From: JBCCFC01 sp965213595
GTDB taxonomy: Bacteria > Chloroflexota > Anaerolineae > Caldilineales > Caldilineaceae
DNA length: 64,000 bases
NCBI GenBank assembly: GCA_965213595.1
Contig: CBDBZO010000002.1
Coordinates: 1,054,001-1,118,000, forward strand
Reading direction: 5' to 3'
A program made the position numbers and the translations under genes. Shown here piece after piece: positions 1 through 6,845 of this stretch; the stretch's first letter is position 1; the number at the start of each line of letters is the position of its first letter. The notes below the pieces were generated by a model. That model searched no databases. It was not told the DNA's origin and was given only the letters and a program-made list of their open reading frames with translations.

Positions 1-1
1 C

Positions 2-571
2 AGCGAGATTGTCTTCGAGAGCGAGCGGCTGCACCACGGCACGCCCAGCGGCATCGACAATACGGTGATCGCCTACGGTCAGCCCGTCTGGTTTGTCAAG
101 GGCCAGCCGCCGCAGACATTCGTGCCGCGCCTGCCGCTTATGTTGGCAATTGCGGACAGCGGCGTCGCCAGCCCCACGCGCGAGACGGTCGGCGAGGTGC
201 GGGCCGCTTGGCAGCGCGAGCCGAAGCGGTATGAGCGGCTTTTCGATGAGATGGGGGCGATTGCGGTAGAGGCGCGGGCGTTGATCGAGCAGGGGAGCGG
301 GGGGGCAGAGGGACAGGGGAGATTGGGTGATTTGTTTAATCGCAATCACAAGCTGCTGGAACAGATTGGCGTTAGTTCGCCAACGCTCAATCGGTTGGTC
401 GACGCGGCGCGTGCAGCCGGAGCGGTTGGGGCTAAATTGAGCGGCGGCGGACGTGGCGGCAATGTGGTTGCGCTGCTGAAAGGGTCGACGCGGGAAGCGG
501 TGGTCGAGGCACTGATGGCAGCGGGGGCGCGGCGCGTGCTGGTAACCAGCGTGGAGAGGCAGAATCAGTAA
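2..571 (+). CDS. mvk: Mevalonate kinase, C-terminal part (5' end outside window)
   Basis: The frame is open from base 2 and ends at a TAA at 569-571, so the N-terminus lies before the window. Visible residues contain HHGTPSGIDNTV, the mevalonate-kinase form of the GHMP kinase motif around the catalytic Asp, and near the C-terminus GAKLSGGGRGGNVVALL, the glycine-rich third GHMP motif. The family phosphorylates mevalonate with ATP in the cytosol to feed isoprenoid synthesis. Chloroflexota often use the mevalonate pathway, so the assignment fits. A phosphomevalonate kinase is less likely because of the HGTPSGIDN motif. No downstream gene of the pathway follows; the next gene is on the other strand. 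Confidence 0.85.
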   Translation, partial: SEIVFESERLHHGTPSGIDNTVIAYGQPVWFVKGQPPQTFVPRLPLMLAIADSGVASPTRETVGEVRAAWQREPKRYERLFDEMGAIAVEARALIEQGSGGAEGQGRLGDLFNRNHKLLEQIGVSSPTLNRLVDAARAAGAVGAKLSGGGRGGNVVALLKGSTREAVVEALMAAGARRVLVTSVERQNQ

Positions 572-683
572 ACGGGAAGCGAGGCGTGAGCACGCCCCCG
601 TGCGAACGGATTCGCGCGAGAAGGTCACGGCTCCACTGCAGTTTACTGAGATACCGGGTGAGGTCAGCGCCTCTCCTTCCCCA

Positions 684-717
684 GCCCCTCCTCTCCACGC
701 GTGGAGAGGAGGGGCTA
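684..717. repeat. Perfect 34-bp palindrome (REP-like)
   Basis: The 34 bases read identically on both strands (core CCTCTCCACGCGTGGAGAGG). The palindrome sits between the convergent 3' ends of the mevalonate kinase and SMP-30 genes and could fold into a 17-bp hairpin. It resembles the CCCTCTCC-type repeats found elsewhere in this window (for example 24850, 27834, 52154 and 60461). Confidence 0.75.
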
Positions 718-819
718 TTCCGTTGCCTCGTCGACAAGCGTCAAGGAGGGGCCGGTGAACCTGAACCGTGCCTCCCATTCTTACTTGTCAATCTTCGTTT
801 ATTCTTTATTGTTCATTCT

Positions 820-1692
820 TCACACCTCAATCCGCGACGGAAACTCCGGCACGCCCGGAATTCCCAAGTTGAGGTGGAAGAGTGCCCCCGCATCCTCGCC
901 GTTCTCCTCCTTGTTGTGGCCGCCCGCCGTGGTGATGTACATGTCGGTGTAGTCCGGCCCGCCAAAGGTAACGCTGGAGACCTTCTTGGCTGTGGGAAAT
1001 TCAATGCGCCGCTCCTCGACGCCCTGCGGCGTGTAGCGCACCAGGGCGTGCCCATCCCAGCGCGCCGACCAGACGTAGCCCGCCGCGTCGACCGTCATGC
1101 CGTCGGGGTGGCCTTCGCCCTCCTCCCTCGGCACATCGACAAAGACCGTCTGGTTGCTGATCTCGCCGGTCGCCTCGTCGTAGTCGAAGCGGTAAATTTT
1201 GTGGGCCGTGGTGTCGGTGTAGTACATCTGCTTGCGGTCGTGGGTAAAGCCCAGGCCGTTGGAGACGCCCACCGGCGACACCACCTCCGTCAACGAGTGG
1301 TTCAAATCCATGCGGTAGAGCCGACCGTCACGCGCGTCCGTCGGCATCGTGCCGCAGAAGACGCGCCCCTGGGGATCGGCGATCACGTCGTTGAAGCGCG
1401 TCTCGCGGTCGTCGGCAATCTCGTCGATCAGCGTCGTCTCGACGACGCCGTTGTGCCAGAGCTTGATGGCCCCGCGCGCCATAAAGAGCAGCAGCTTGCC
1501 ATCCGCCTGAATCGTAAAGCCGCCGATGGCCTCGTTCGTCTCGAAGCACATTTCGTGCTCGCCCGTCGCTGGGTCGAGGCGGAAGAGGCGGCCGTTGGGA
1601 ATGTCGACCCAGTAGAGGCGCTGCTCGGCGGGGTGCCAGGTGGGGCCTTCGCCGGTTTGGCAGGCGTAGTCGGCAATGGGTTGGGGTTGCAT
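820..1692 (-). CDS. SMP-30/gluconolactonase/LRE family beta-propeller protein
   Basis: A 290-residue protein of normal length for the SMP-30/gluconolaconase family. These are six-bladed beta-propellers that hydrolyse sugar lactones using a bound divalent metal. Recognisable features are the N-terminal GEGPTWHP with the metal-binding Glu, a YWVDIPNGRLFRLDP blade, RFNDVIADPQGRVFCGTM with the conserved Asn-Asp, GVSNGLGFTHD, and HPDGMTVDAAGYVW with the catalytic-type Asp. There is no signal peptide, so it is probably cytosolic. The ATG at 1692 is preceded by AGGAGA about 8 bases upstream. Likely substrates are sugar lactones such as gluconolactone, but none can be named from sequence. Confidence 0.88.
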   Translation of the reverse strand: MQPQPIADYACQTGEGPTWHPAEQRLYWVDIPNGRLFRLDPATGEHEMCFETNEAIGGFTIQADGKLLLFMARGAIKLWHNGVVETTLIDEIADDRETRFNDVIADPQGRVFCGTMPTDARDGRLYRMDLNHSLTEVVSPVGVSNGLGFTHDRKQMYYTDTTAHKIYRFDYDEATGEISNQTVFVDVPREEGEGHPDGMTVDAAGYVWSARWDGHALVRYTPQGVEERRIEFPTAKKVSSVTFGGPDYTDMYITTAGGHNKEENGEDAGALFHLNLGIPGVPEFPSRIEV

Positions 1693-1734
1693 GGGTGGGT
1701 TCTCCTGTGGGTGATGAGAAGTTTTTGGTATTAT

Positions 1735-2135
1735 TTAGCCAATAGTCTTGTAGGAGCGGATTTCCTGTATTGGTCGCCAGATTCCACTTTCCTCATTCAA
1801 GTATTTCCAAAATGTCCAACCGTTGCATGATTTCCAATTCGCTGCCATTTGTCCCGCACCTGATGGTGAACCAAACAACTGCCCATCAAACTTTACTTGT
1901 CCGTTTGCGTTGATTAGTTCAGCTTCATAGCTTCGACCGCGTGCCGTAGCTTTGATTTTTACAGGATATATTACTTCGGGCCGCGGCGCTCGTTTGGCAA
2001 CGGATAGAAGATTTTCTGTTTCTTCGGATACATCGCCCCACCATTCTTCGTCCAAGGAATAAACTGTATGCTGTTCAGCTGTTACGCCTATTCCATGTTC
2101 GATTAGCAGGTTTAGTAAATTTTCACCATCAACTA
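1735..2135 (-). pseudogene. 3' part of Mrr-type restriction endonuclease gene, cut off by IS630
   Basis: The reading frame resumes immediately after the TA flanking the insertion sequence. It encodes about 131 residues starting VDGENLLNLLIEHGIGV, the typical end of an Mrr catalytic domain. A C-terminal domain containing SPSGAGQMAANW and NGWTFWKYLNEESGIW then matches the RAMA (restriction enzyme adenine methylase associated) pattern. Removing the element and one TA copy joins it in frame to the 5' part at 3361-3972 (reading ISLVDGE), giving about 335 residues: winged helix, Mrr nuclease, RAMA. The separated 3' part has no plausible start of its own and is presumably not expressed. Confidence 0.85.
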
Positions 2136-2140
2136 GTAGA

Positions 2141-2770
2141 CTAGCAGACATCAAATGACGGATAGAGTTTGTGGAGTTTGATGCGTGCATCCTCCACAGA
2201 GAAGCGCCAGAGCGCCTTTGTTTCAGCAGCGTTGCGCGGTGTTTCCCAGGCGGCGACTCGCTCAACAAGTGCTTTCTGGTCAGGGATGCGCGCCTTGAGG
2301 GACTGACGCTGCAAGACGCTGAACTCAATTTCAGCCATGTTGAGCCAACTGCCGTGTTTGGGTGTATAGTGAATTTCGAGCTTTTCGATGAGGCGCCGCG
2401 CTTCTTCGGGCGGGAAGGCTTCGTAAAGCGAGGCAAGCTTATGGGTATTCAAGTTGTCCATGACCAGCACGATGCGCTCCGCCTGGGGGAAATGGACGTC
2501 GACCAGGTCGCGCATACAGTGCGCAAAGTCCACTTTGGTGCGGCGGTCGGTTACCTTGACGTGTCGCCAGCCCTCAAGCGGGGCGAAGAAGAGAAAGAGA
2601 TTGCTCGTGCCGTTGCGCTCGTACTCATAATCGTACTTGGCCACCTCTCCCGCTCTAGCGGGTAAGGGCAGACGGGTCTCTTTGGTCAGTTGCTTGCTCG
2701 TTTCATCAAAGCAGACCAGCGGGCGCTGCGGGTCATGTGGTCGATGGTAGACCTCCAGCACATCTTCCAT
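2141..2770 (-). CDS. IS630 transposase, ORF B (DDE_3 catalytic domain)
   Basis: A 209-residue reading frame with the DDE_3 integrase-like fold. The first acidic residue is in VCFDETSKQ, the second in VLVMDNLNTH, and the Glu lies in SWLNMAEIEFSVLQ. The frame is open upstream of its first ATG back to an A8 run (T8 on the + strand, 2841-2848). There a -1 slip from ORF A gives the continuous product LKKNEIKPWLNEQW, which is the normal IS630 sequence. Translation is therefore expected mainly as a fusion with ORF A rather than from the ATG at 2770. Confidence 0.9.
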   Translation of the reverse strand: MEDVLEVYHRPHDPQRPLVCFDETSKQLTKETRLPLPARAGEVAKYDYEYERNGTSNLFLFFAPLEGWRHVKVTDRRTKVDFAHCMRDLVDVHFPQAERIVLVMDNLNTHKLASLYEAFPPEEARRLIEKLEIHYTPKHGSWLNMAEIEFSVLQRQSLKARIPDQKALVERVAAWETPRNAAETKALWRFSVEDARIKLHKLYPSFDVC

Positions 2771-2820
2771 GGCACAGACGAAATCCGCGTTTTGCTCTGG
2801 CGGGATGCACCATTGTTCGT

Positions 2821-3282
2821 TCAGCCAGGGTTTGATCTCGTTTTTTTTAACGTCTGGCGCACAGTCTCGCCCGAAATGGTCTCGACCACTTCGAGTTCAA
2901 TCAGCTTGTCTGCCAGCATCTGTAGCGTCCACGAGTCGCGACCATCTGGCGGTGCGCTACACGCTATCTGCACCAGTCGCGCTTCGCCTTCGCCATCCAG
3001 CACCTTGCTCCGCGTTTGGCGTGGATGCTTGTGGTTGATGGCCGCGTCAATGCCCTGTTCTACACACTTCTCCCGCGTGCGCTCGACCGTGCGTCTGGAG
3101 GTCTGCAAGGCGTTGATAATCTCTGCATCCTTGCTGCCGCCGCCCGCCTGCGCCTCATCGGCCATCAGCAGAATTCGTGCCCGTTTCAAGCGCCCGGCAT
3201 TGCCGGTTCCTTTATTAACCAACGCCGTCAGACGGTCTCGTTCGGCGTTCTCTAATCGCACTCTGTATAGTTTGGCTGGCAT
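2821..3282 (-). CDS. IS630 transposase, ORF A (helix-turn-helix DNA-binding region)
   Basis: A 153-residue ORF with two helix-turn-helix/winged-helix stretches (for example AQAGGGSKDAEIINALQTSRRTVERT and the LADKLIELEVVETISGETVRQ region). These bind the terminal repeats in this family. In the zero frame it ends shortly after the A8 run. A -1 frameshift at that run (transcribed UUAAAAAAAAC) would join it to ORF B. Several IS630-type elements are known to use this arrangement. Confidence 0.88.
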   Translation of the reverse strand: MPAKLYRVRLENAERDRLTALVNKGTGNAGRLKRARILLMADEAQAGGGSKDAEIINALQTSRRTVERTREKCVEQGIDAAINHKHPRQTRSKVLDGEGEARLVQIACSAPPDGRDSWTLQMLADKLIELEVVETISGETVRQTLKKTRSNPG

Positions 3283-3330
3283 CGCTTCCTCCTGAATCTA
3301 TGCTTTCAGGTAAGCTTGCCTCTCTTTTGA

Positions 3331-3972
3331 CTATCCGTCAATATCTTGCTGATGAACTACTAGACTAATCCGTGCCTTTCCAGGCGCTTGAGCTTCAGCT
3401 ATTGCTCCTTTTGAGAACTTGCTTGTCGTAATGATAATACCCTGCTCGTGAACGACCAAAGAGCCCCGTAGTGCTTGCACAACCGGTGCATGCACGTTGC
3501 CTTTCCAGCGCTTTGCTTGTACGGCTGCATTAACTTCCGTAATGTCGGAAGCGTTCAAGATGCCTCGAACGTCGACTCCTCCGTCATTACCAAAGGGGGT
3601 AATCTCAATTTTGTCTTCTTCAAATCCCAAGGCCAGTAAGAGTTCAGCAATTAAACCCTCGAAACGTTTTGCAGACATTTCCATCAACCGTTTTCGTAAC
3701 GTGCTTTGTGTTTGACGATTGATGGTTGTAATTCGCTGGCTAATATCACTGGATGCCACTTCTGTTAAAGTAAAAACGCCCCGACTGACACGTCGAAAGC
3801 GAGAGTTGGAGCGCTTGGTGTCTACATACAACCGTGAACCCATTGATGCATCAGGAGTTTGTCCTTTAGTATCTAGGATGCTGGCATCTAGGGCACGTGC
3901 AGTAATTTCTGTGTAATGAAGAGGAGTATTTGATTCGCTTAAAATTCTGAAAGCAGCGTCTAAAAAGTTCAT
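3331..3972 (-). pseudogene. 5' part of Mrr-type restriction endonuclease gene, truncated by IS630
   Basis: The first about 70 residues (FLDAAFRILSES through RRVSRGVFTLT) look like a HARE-HTH winged helix. An Mrr_cat nuclease domain follows, with MSAKRFEGLIAELLLALGF, then FGNDGGVDVRG and VQAKRWKG, which supply the D...QxK-type catalytic residues (here D and QAK). The gene's own sequence ends at residue 204 (ARISL). The last nine codons, VVHQQDIDG and stop, come from the IS end. Such enzymes usually cut methylated or foreign DNA in the cytoplasm. The nuclease core is nearly complete, so residual activity cannot be excluded, but the C-terminal RAMA domain is lost. Confidence 0.85.
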
Positions 3973-4063
3973 TTGTACTAGATCAACAACTAGTCTTATG
4001 TTGAGTAAGAGTTAGGCACTTGGTGGTATTGAGTTTCTTCAGGCTATTCACGGCTCTGACTAT

Positions 4064-4145
4064 CAGAAGAACATCTCCCAGAGACACGCCGAGGCGCCAC
4101 CAGCATCCGAATCTGCCGCATGTCGAACGCGCTTGTTGTTGCTGG
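4064..4145 (-). pseudogene. Possible decayed HigA C-terminal fragment
   Basis: The minus strand reads FDMRQIRMLVAPRRVS in one frame, resembling the HigA C-terminus LNVRQMRALSARFGVS encoded at 6308. The DNA also aligns by eye with the copy at 4886-4995. No start codon or upstream HigA body is visible, and the rest of 3973-4174 shows nothing else recognisable. Confidence 0.35.
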
Positions 4146-4174
4146 CAATTAACTGATTTAGGCTTCAATTTCTA

Positions 4175-4498
4175 TTACTTGACCAGCGACAATGTTTTTG
4201 AGTGCGTCATTACTTGAGGCATGAGGGGTGCAAGCGCCTCAATACGGTTATTGACCGCCACAAGCACCACAACCCCGACCTCTGCGTAAGCCAAATTCTG
4301 TTGATACCGCAAGTTTTGGTCGGCAGTCACGAAGACATCAAAGCGGCTGGTAGCGACCCTCATCAACTCGCCGTTCTTTTTACCCGCCCAGCCCATTTCG
4401 GGAACGGTAGACACGACGCAGTTTGCAAATTCACGTTTGAGCTTCTTCGGCAAGCACTCATCTAGCAAAACGCGCCGCAAATCAGGCGACTCGAGCAA
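4175..4498 (-). CDS. DUF5615 PIN-like protein (putative toxin)
   Basis: A protein of 107 residues (fewer if it starts later) with VLLDECLPKKL near the N-terminus and DVFVTADQNLRYQQNL in the middle. These are the signature acidic strands of DUF5615, a PIN-related nuclease-like fold. Genes of this family are commonly paired with DUF433 genes, and here it directly follows one and overlaps it. The start is uncertain: a TTG at 4498 overlaps the DUF433 stop by 17 bases, and a TTG at 4480 would give a more typical N-terminus. The role as an RNase toxin is inferred from family and pairing. Confidence 0.85.
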   Translation of the reverse strand: MLESPDLRRVLLDECLPKKLKREFANCVVSTVPEMGWAGKKNGELMRVATSRFDVFVTADQNLRYQQNLAYAEVGVVVLVAVNNRIEALAPLMPQVMTHSKTLSLVK

Positions 4499-4697
4499 GT
4501 AACGCCTCCTTCGCCTGCTCTAAAAATGCGATGACCTGCTCGCGGGAGACGGAAGGAAAGTCATCCAAGAATTCATCCAGCGTATCGCCCGCCTCCAGGT
4601 AATCCGTCAAATTCTTGATTGGAACTCGCGTGCCGCAAAAGACTGGCGTGCCGCCCAAAATATCAGGCGAAGAAATGATTAACTTCTGAGTTTGCAT
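4482..4697 (-). CDS. DUF433 family protein (putative antitoxin)
   Basis: A 71-residue protein with the DUF433 pattern: DILGGTPVFCGTRVPIKNLTDYLEAG, then LDDFPSVSREQVIAFLE, a small winged helix-turn-helix. The ATG at 4697 is chosen because AGAGGTG lies about 6 bases upstream and the product has typical family length. A longer frame to 4793 lacks family similarity. The gene probably acts as the DNA-binding antitoxin for the downstream DUF5615 gene in a two-gene operon. Confidence 0.88.
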   Translation of the reverse strand: MQTQKLIISSPDILGGTPVFCGTRVPIKNLTDYLEAGDTLDEFLDDFPSVSREQVIAFLEQAKEALLARVA

Positions 4698-4885
4698 ATT
4701 GCACCTCTTAATTCTTGATTTCCCATTTTTCCGTAGCAATTTCAGAAATGCCGCACACGGCTCCACAGCGCGCAGGTAAACGGCGCTGTGCACGTCGCAA
4801 CCAGTTGCACATGTCTGATGTTATCATGCGTGAACGAGTTGCGTAAATCCTAGATCGCCAAGCGTGCCTCGCTGCCTGTACACGA

Positions 4886-4995
4886 CTAAAAAAACACCGC
4901 CGGCGATACCCCAAAGCGCGCCGACAGCGCCCGAATCTGGCGCACGTTCAACGCCGCTTGCCCCTCAACACTTCGGACTAAGCCACCTAGCACAG
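4886..4995 (-). pseudogene. HigA-like antitoxin 3' fragment
   Basis: The minus strand encodes LNVRQIRALSARFGVSPAVF followed by a stop. This is nearly identical to the last 20 residues of the intact HigA-like gene at 6308-6655, and the underlying DNA is also very similar. Only the last about 33 codons are present, and no start or helix-turn-helix body precedes them. The rest of 4698-5066 shows no other gene. Confidence 0.75.
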
Positions 4996-5066
4996 TTGTT
5001 TTCTTGAAATAGCCTGATGGCGAGAGAGAACAGGCGACACGGCTTGTTCGCGTCCGCTGCGGCATC

Positions 5067-6173
5067 TCACTGGGAGTGATTCTGCATCAGCCGTTCCAAC
5101 GTGATCCCGACGATGGAGAGCCTTTCATGATAGGCATCCTCTCCGTTTTCAAAGAAACAGAGAATTTTGCCAGATTCGGTTGCCGCGAGGTCTGAGTACC
5201 CAGATGGCCCTTTATGGACTAGCATTGAATGTAGCCAAGTACGTGCATCATCTAGACTCAAACGTAACGTTAAATCTTTGCGCCTCGATGCGTCGTAGGC
5301 TTTGGGGCTTGAGGCAGCTGGATTCAGAAACAGAACCTTTTGACCACCCAATGACAACATGCTTGCTTGACAGACAGGACATGGAAGATGCTTATCGATA
5401 GCGGGCGAGGACCAGGTCAGGCCGCCGTCAAAACTCCGCGAAATGGCCCTGAATCCGGTGTCTCGAACCCTTATGTTGAGCAGGAGTGAACTATCTGATA
5501 GCTCCACCACCGTGCTTTCGTGGAGACGGTTCAATTCTGGGGGCACAAGTCCGCCGGTTTCCCAAGTGCGGCCGTTATCATCCGAGTAGAGGATACCAGT
5601 CTGAATCCTGCTCTTCTCCTCATCCATATGACGCTTACTCATTTCTCGGTCGCTGACCCATATCGGCACAATCAATCGACCATTCTGCATCTGAAGCCCG
5701 TGTACCGGCCCAGTGGCGATGAGTACGCGGGGGTAGTCGAAGCCGTCCAGAATGGACGTAATTTCCCGTGGGGAAGTCCACGTCGACCCATCATCAGAAC
5801 TGCTCGTGTGGAAGAGCCGCTTATTGTTTAAAGTAAAAAGCAAGTGAACGCTGGAATCATTGCGCAAAACGATGGGGCAGGGGTTTCCAATCGTGACTGG
5901 AGCATCGCCACCGTCCCCATACACGACAATCGTCTCAGTCCAGGTTCTTCCCTCATCCATGCTGCGTTTCAGCAGCAAGTCGATATCCCCGTGATCATTT
6001 TTACTATTCTTCCGTCCCTCACAGAACGCCAACACCGTCCCCTCTGAAGTGATCACAAGAGCCGGAATCCTATACGTGTGATATCCTTCTCTCCCCGAAA
6101 CAAAGACATCGCGCCGCCAACGGGCGGTATTTTCTCTATTTTGCGTGTACGAAACTGAAGCGGTAGACAACAT
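5067..6173 (-). CDS. Sialidase (exo-alpha-sialidase, GH33-like)
   Basis: A 368-residue protein with the sialidase hallmarks: YRIPALV (FRIP motif with the first catalytic Arg), DIDLLLKRSMD with the acid/base-type Asp, and several Asp-boxes of the SxDxGxTW kind (SMDEGRTW, SSDDGSTW, SDDNGRTW, SFDGGLTW). HESTVVEL provides the Glu and a late YSDLA the nucleophilic Tyr. The family releases terminal sialic acids from glycoconjugates. No signal peptide is visible, so the protein is predicted intracellular and would act on imported sugars. The ATG at 6173 has GGGAG about 8 bases upstream. The gene is clearly less GC-rich than the flanking core genes, which suggests acquisition by transfer. Confidence 0.88.
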   Translation of the reverse strand: MLSTASVSYTQNRENTARWRRDVFVSGREGYHTYRIPALVITSEGTVLAFCEGRKNSKNDHGDIDLLLKRSMDEGRTWTETIVVYGDGGDAPVTIGNPCPIVLRNDSSVHLLFTLNNKRLFHTSSSDDGSTWTSPREITSILDGFDYPRVLIATGPVHGLQMQNGRLIVPIWVSDREMSKRHMDEEKSRIQTGILYSDDNGRTWETGGLVPPELNRLHESTVVELSDSSLLLNIRVRDTGFRAISRSFDGGLTWSSPAIDKHLPCPVCQASMLSLGGQKVLFLNPAASSPKAYDASRRKDLTLRLSLDDARTWLHSMLVHKGPSGYSDLAATESGKILCFFENGEDAYHERLSIVGITLERLMQNHSQ

Positions 6174-6307
6174 AAATTAATCTCCCAATATGGATTGCAC
6201 GTAGTCCGTTCAGCCCTCCAATCATTAAGGTCATAGGGGATTCCCTCTTCCGCGAACCGCCATCTCAGGGCCAATGCTACCGACTTCTCTTTCGACAAAT
6301 CAGGTGA

Positions 6308-6655
6308 TCAAAACACCGCCGTCGATACCCCAAAGCGCGCCGACAGCGCCCGCATCTGGCGCACGTTCAGCGCCCGCTTGCCGCTCAACACCTCGGAGAC
6401 CACCCCCTGTGAGCCAATCTCCGGCAGCTCGGACTGGGTCAACCCGTGTTCGTCCATTAGAAAACTCAGCACGTCGACCGGGGAGCTATCCGGCAGGACG
6501 TGGTGAGTTTCTTCGTAAGCGTGTAAAACCGTGCCAAGCGTGTTCAGCAGTTCGTACAGCGGGTGCTGGTCGTCCGTGCCAACTTCGTCGATGAGGTCGT
6601 TTACCTGATCAACGGCGCGGTCATAATCGCGCTCGTTGCGAATTTCACCGACCAT
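6308..6655 (-). CDS. higA: HigA-like XRE-type antitoxin
   Basis: A 115-residue protein matching the HigA (COG5499) antitoxin type. It has an acidic N-terminal half (YELLNTLGTVLHAYEETHH) and a C-terminal helix-turn-helix: VDVLSFLMDEHGLTQSELPEIGSQGVVSEVLSGKRALNVRQMRALSARFGV. The ATG at 6655 is preferred over 6661 because GGAGAGG lies 7 bases before it. Its 5' end overlaps a 66-codon ORF (6645-6845). In this family the partner is usually a HigB-type mRNA interferase, but no such gene is adjacent. It probably represses its own operon. Confidence 0.85.
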   Translation of the reverse strand: MVGEIRNERDYDRAVDQVNDLIDEVGTDDQHPLYELLNTLGTVLHAYEETHHVLPDSSPVDVLSFLMDEHGLTQSELPEIGSQGVVSEVLSGKRALNVRQMRALSARFGVSTAVF

Positions 6656-6845
6656 GCTCATCCCTCTCCGCCGCATATTTCTCACGCAGTTGCTCAATTG
6701 TACGGCCCCGACCTTCTCGTAAGCTCGCCCGGGCCTGAGCGACCCGCGCCTGGAATTGAGGGTGACGCAACAGCAACTCTTCCCACCATTCTTCGGGATT
6801 CTCGAATCCAAAATGTGCTTGTTCTATATTGGTTACTCCTGCCAT
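6645..6845 (-). CDS. Small hypothetical protein upstream of higA (possible TA partner)
   Basis: A 66-codon ORF whose stop overlaps the higA start by 11 bases and whose ATG lies 13 bases inside the end of the upstream glycosidase-like gene, so all three are tightly packed. GGAG precedes the ATG by 5 bases. The product is highly charged, with PEEWWEELLLRHPQFQARVAQ and LREGRGRTIEQLREKY. The last part resembles the C-terminal tail of some antitoxin or addiction proteins, but no family is recognised. It does not look like a HigB toxin. Function unknown. Confidence 0.55.
   Translation of the reverse strand: MAGVTNIEQAHFGFENPEEWWEELLLRHPQFQARVAQARASLREGRGRTIEQLREKYAAERDEHGR

Larger units (their letters stand above)
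2136..3360 (-). mobile_element. IS630-family insertion sequence, 1,225 bp, complete
   Basis: The element is bounded by TA at 2134-2135 and TA at 3361-3362, the target duplication expected of IS630/Tc1-type transposition. The imperfect terminal inverted repeats start GTAG at each end and share TGACGGATAG about 20 bases in. It carries two overlapping-frame ORFs (2821-3282 and 2141-2770) that together give a DDE transposase. It interrupts an Mrr-type gene, whose reading frame is restored exactly when the element and one TA are removed. Confidence 0.93.

Noticed and set aside
586..1830. 414-codon + strand ORF over the SMP-30 gene
   Set aside because: The minus strand SMP-30 gene has family motifs; the + frame is a shadow.
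4708..4914. 68-codon minus-strand ORF
   Set aside because: Its end overlaps the HigA remnant in another frame; no similarity or ribosome binding site.
6053..6298. 81-codon ORF at the sialidase 5' side
   Set aside because: Overlaps the sialidase coding start in another frame and resembles no family.
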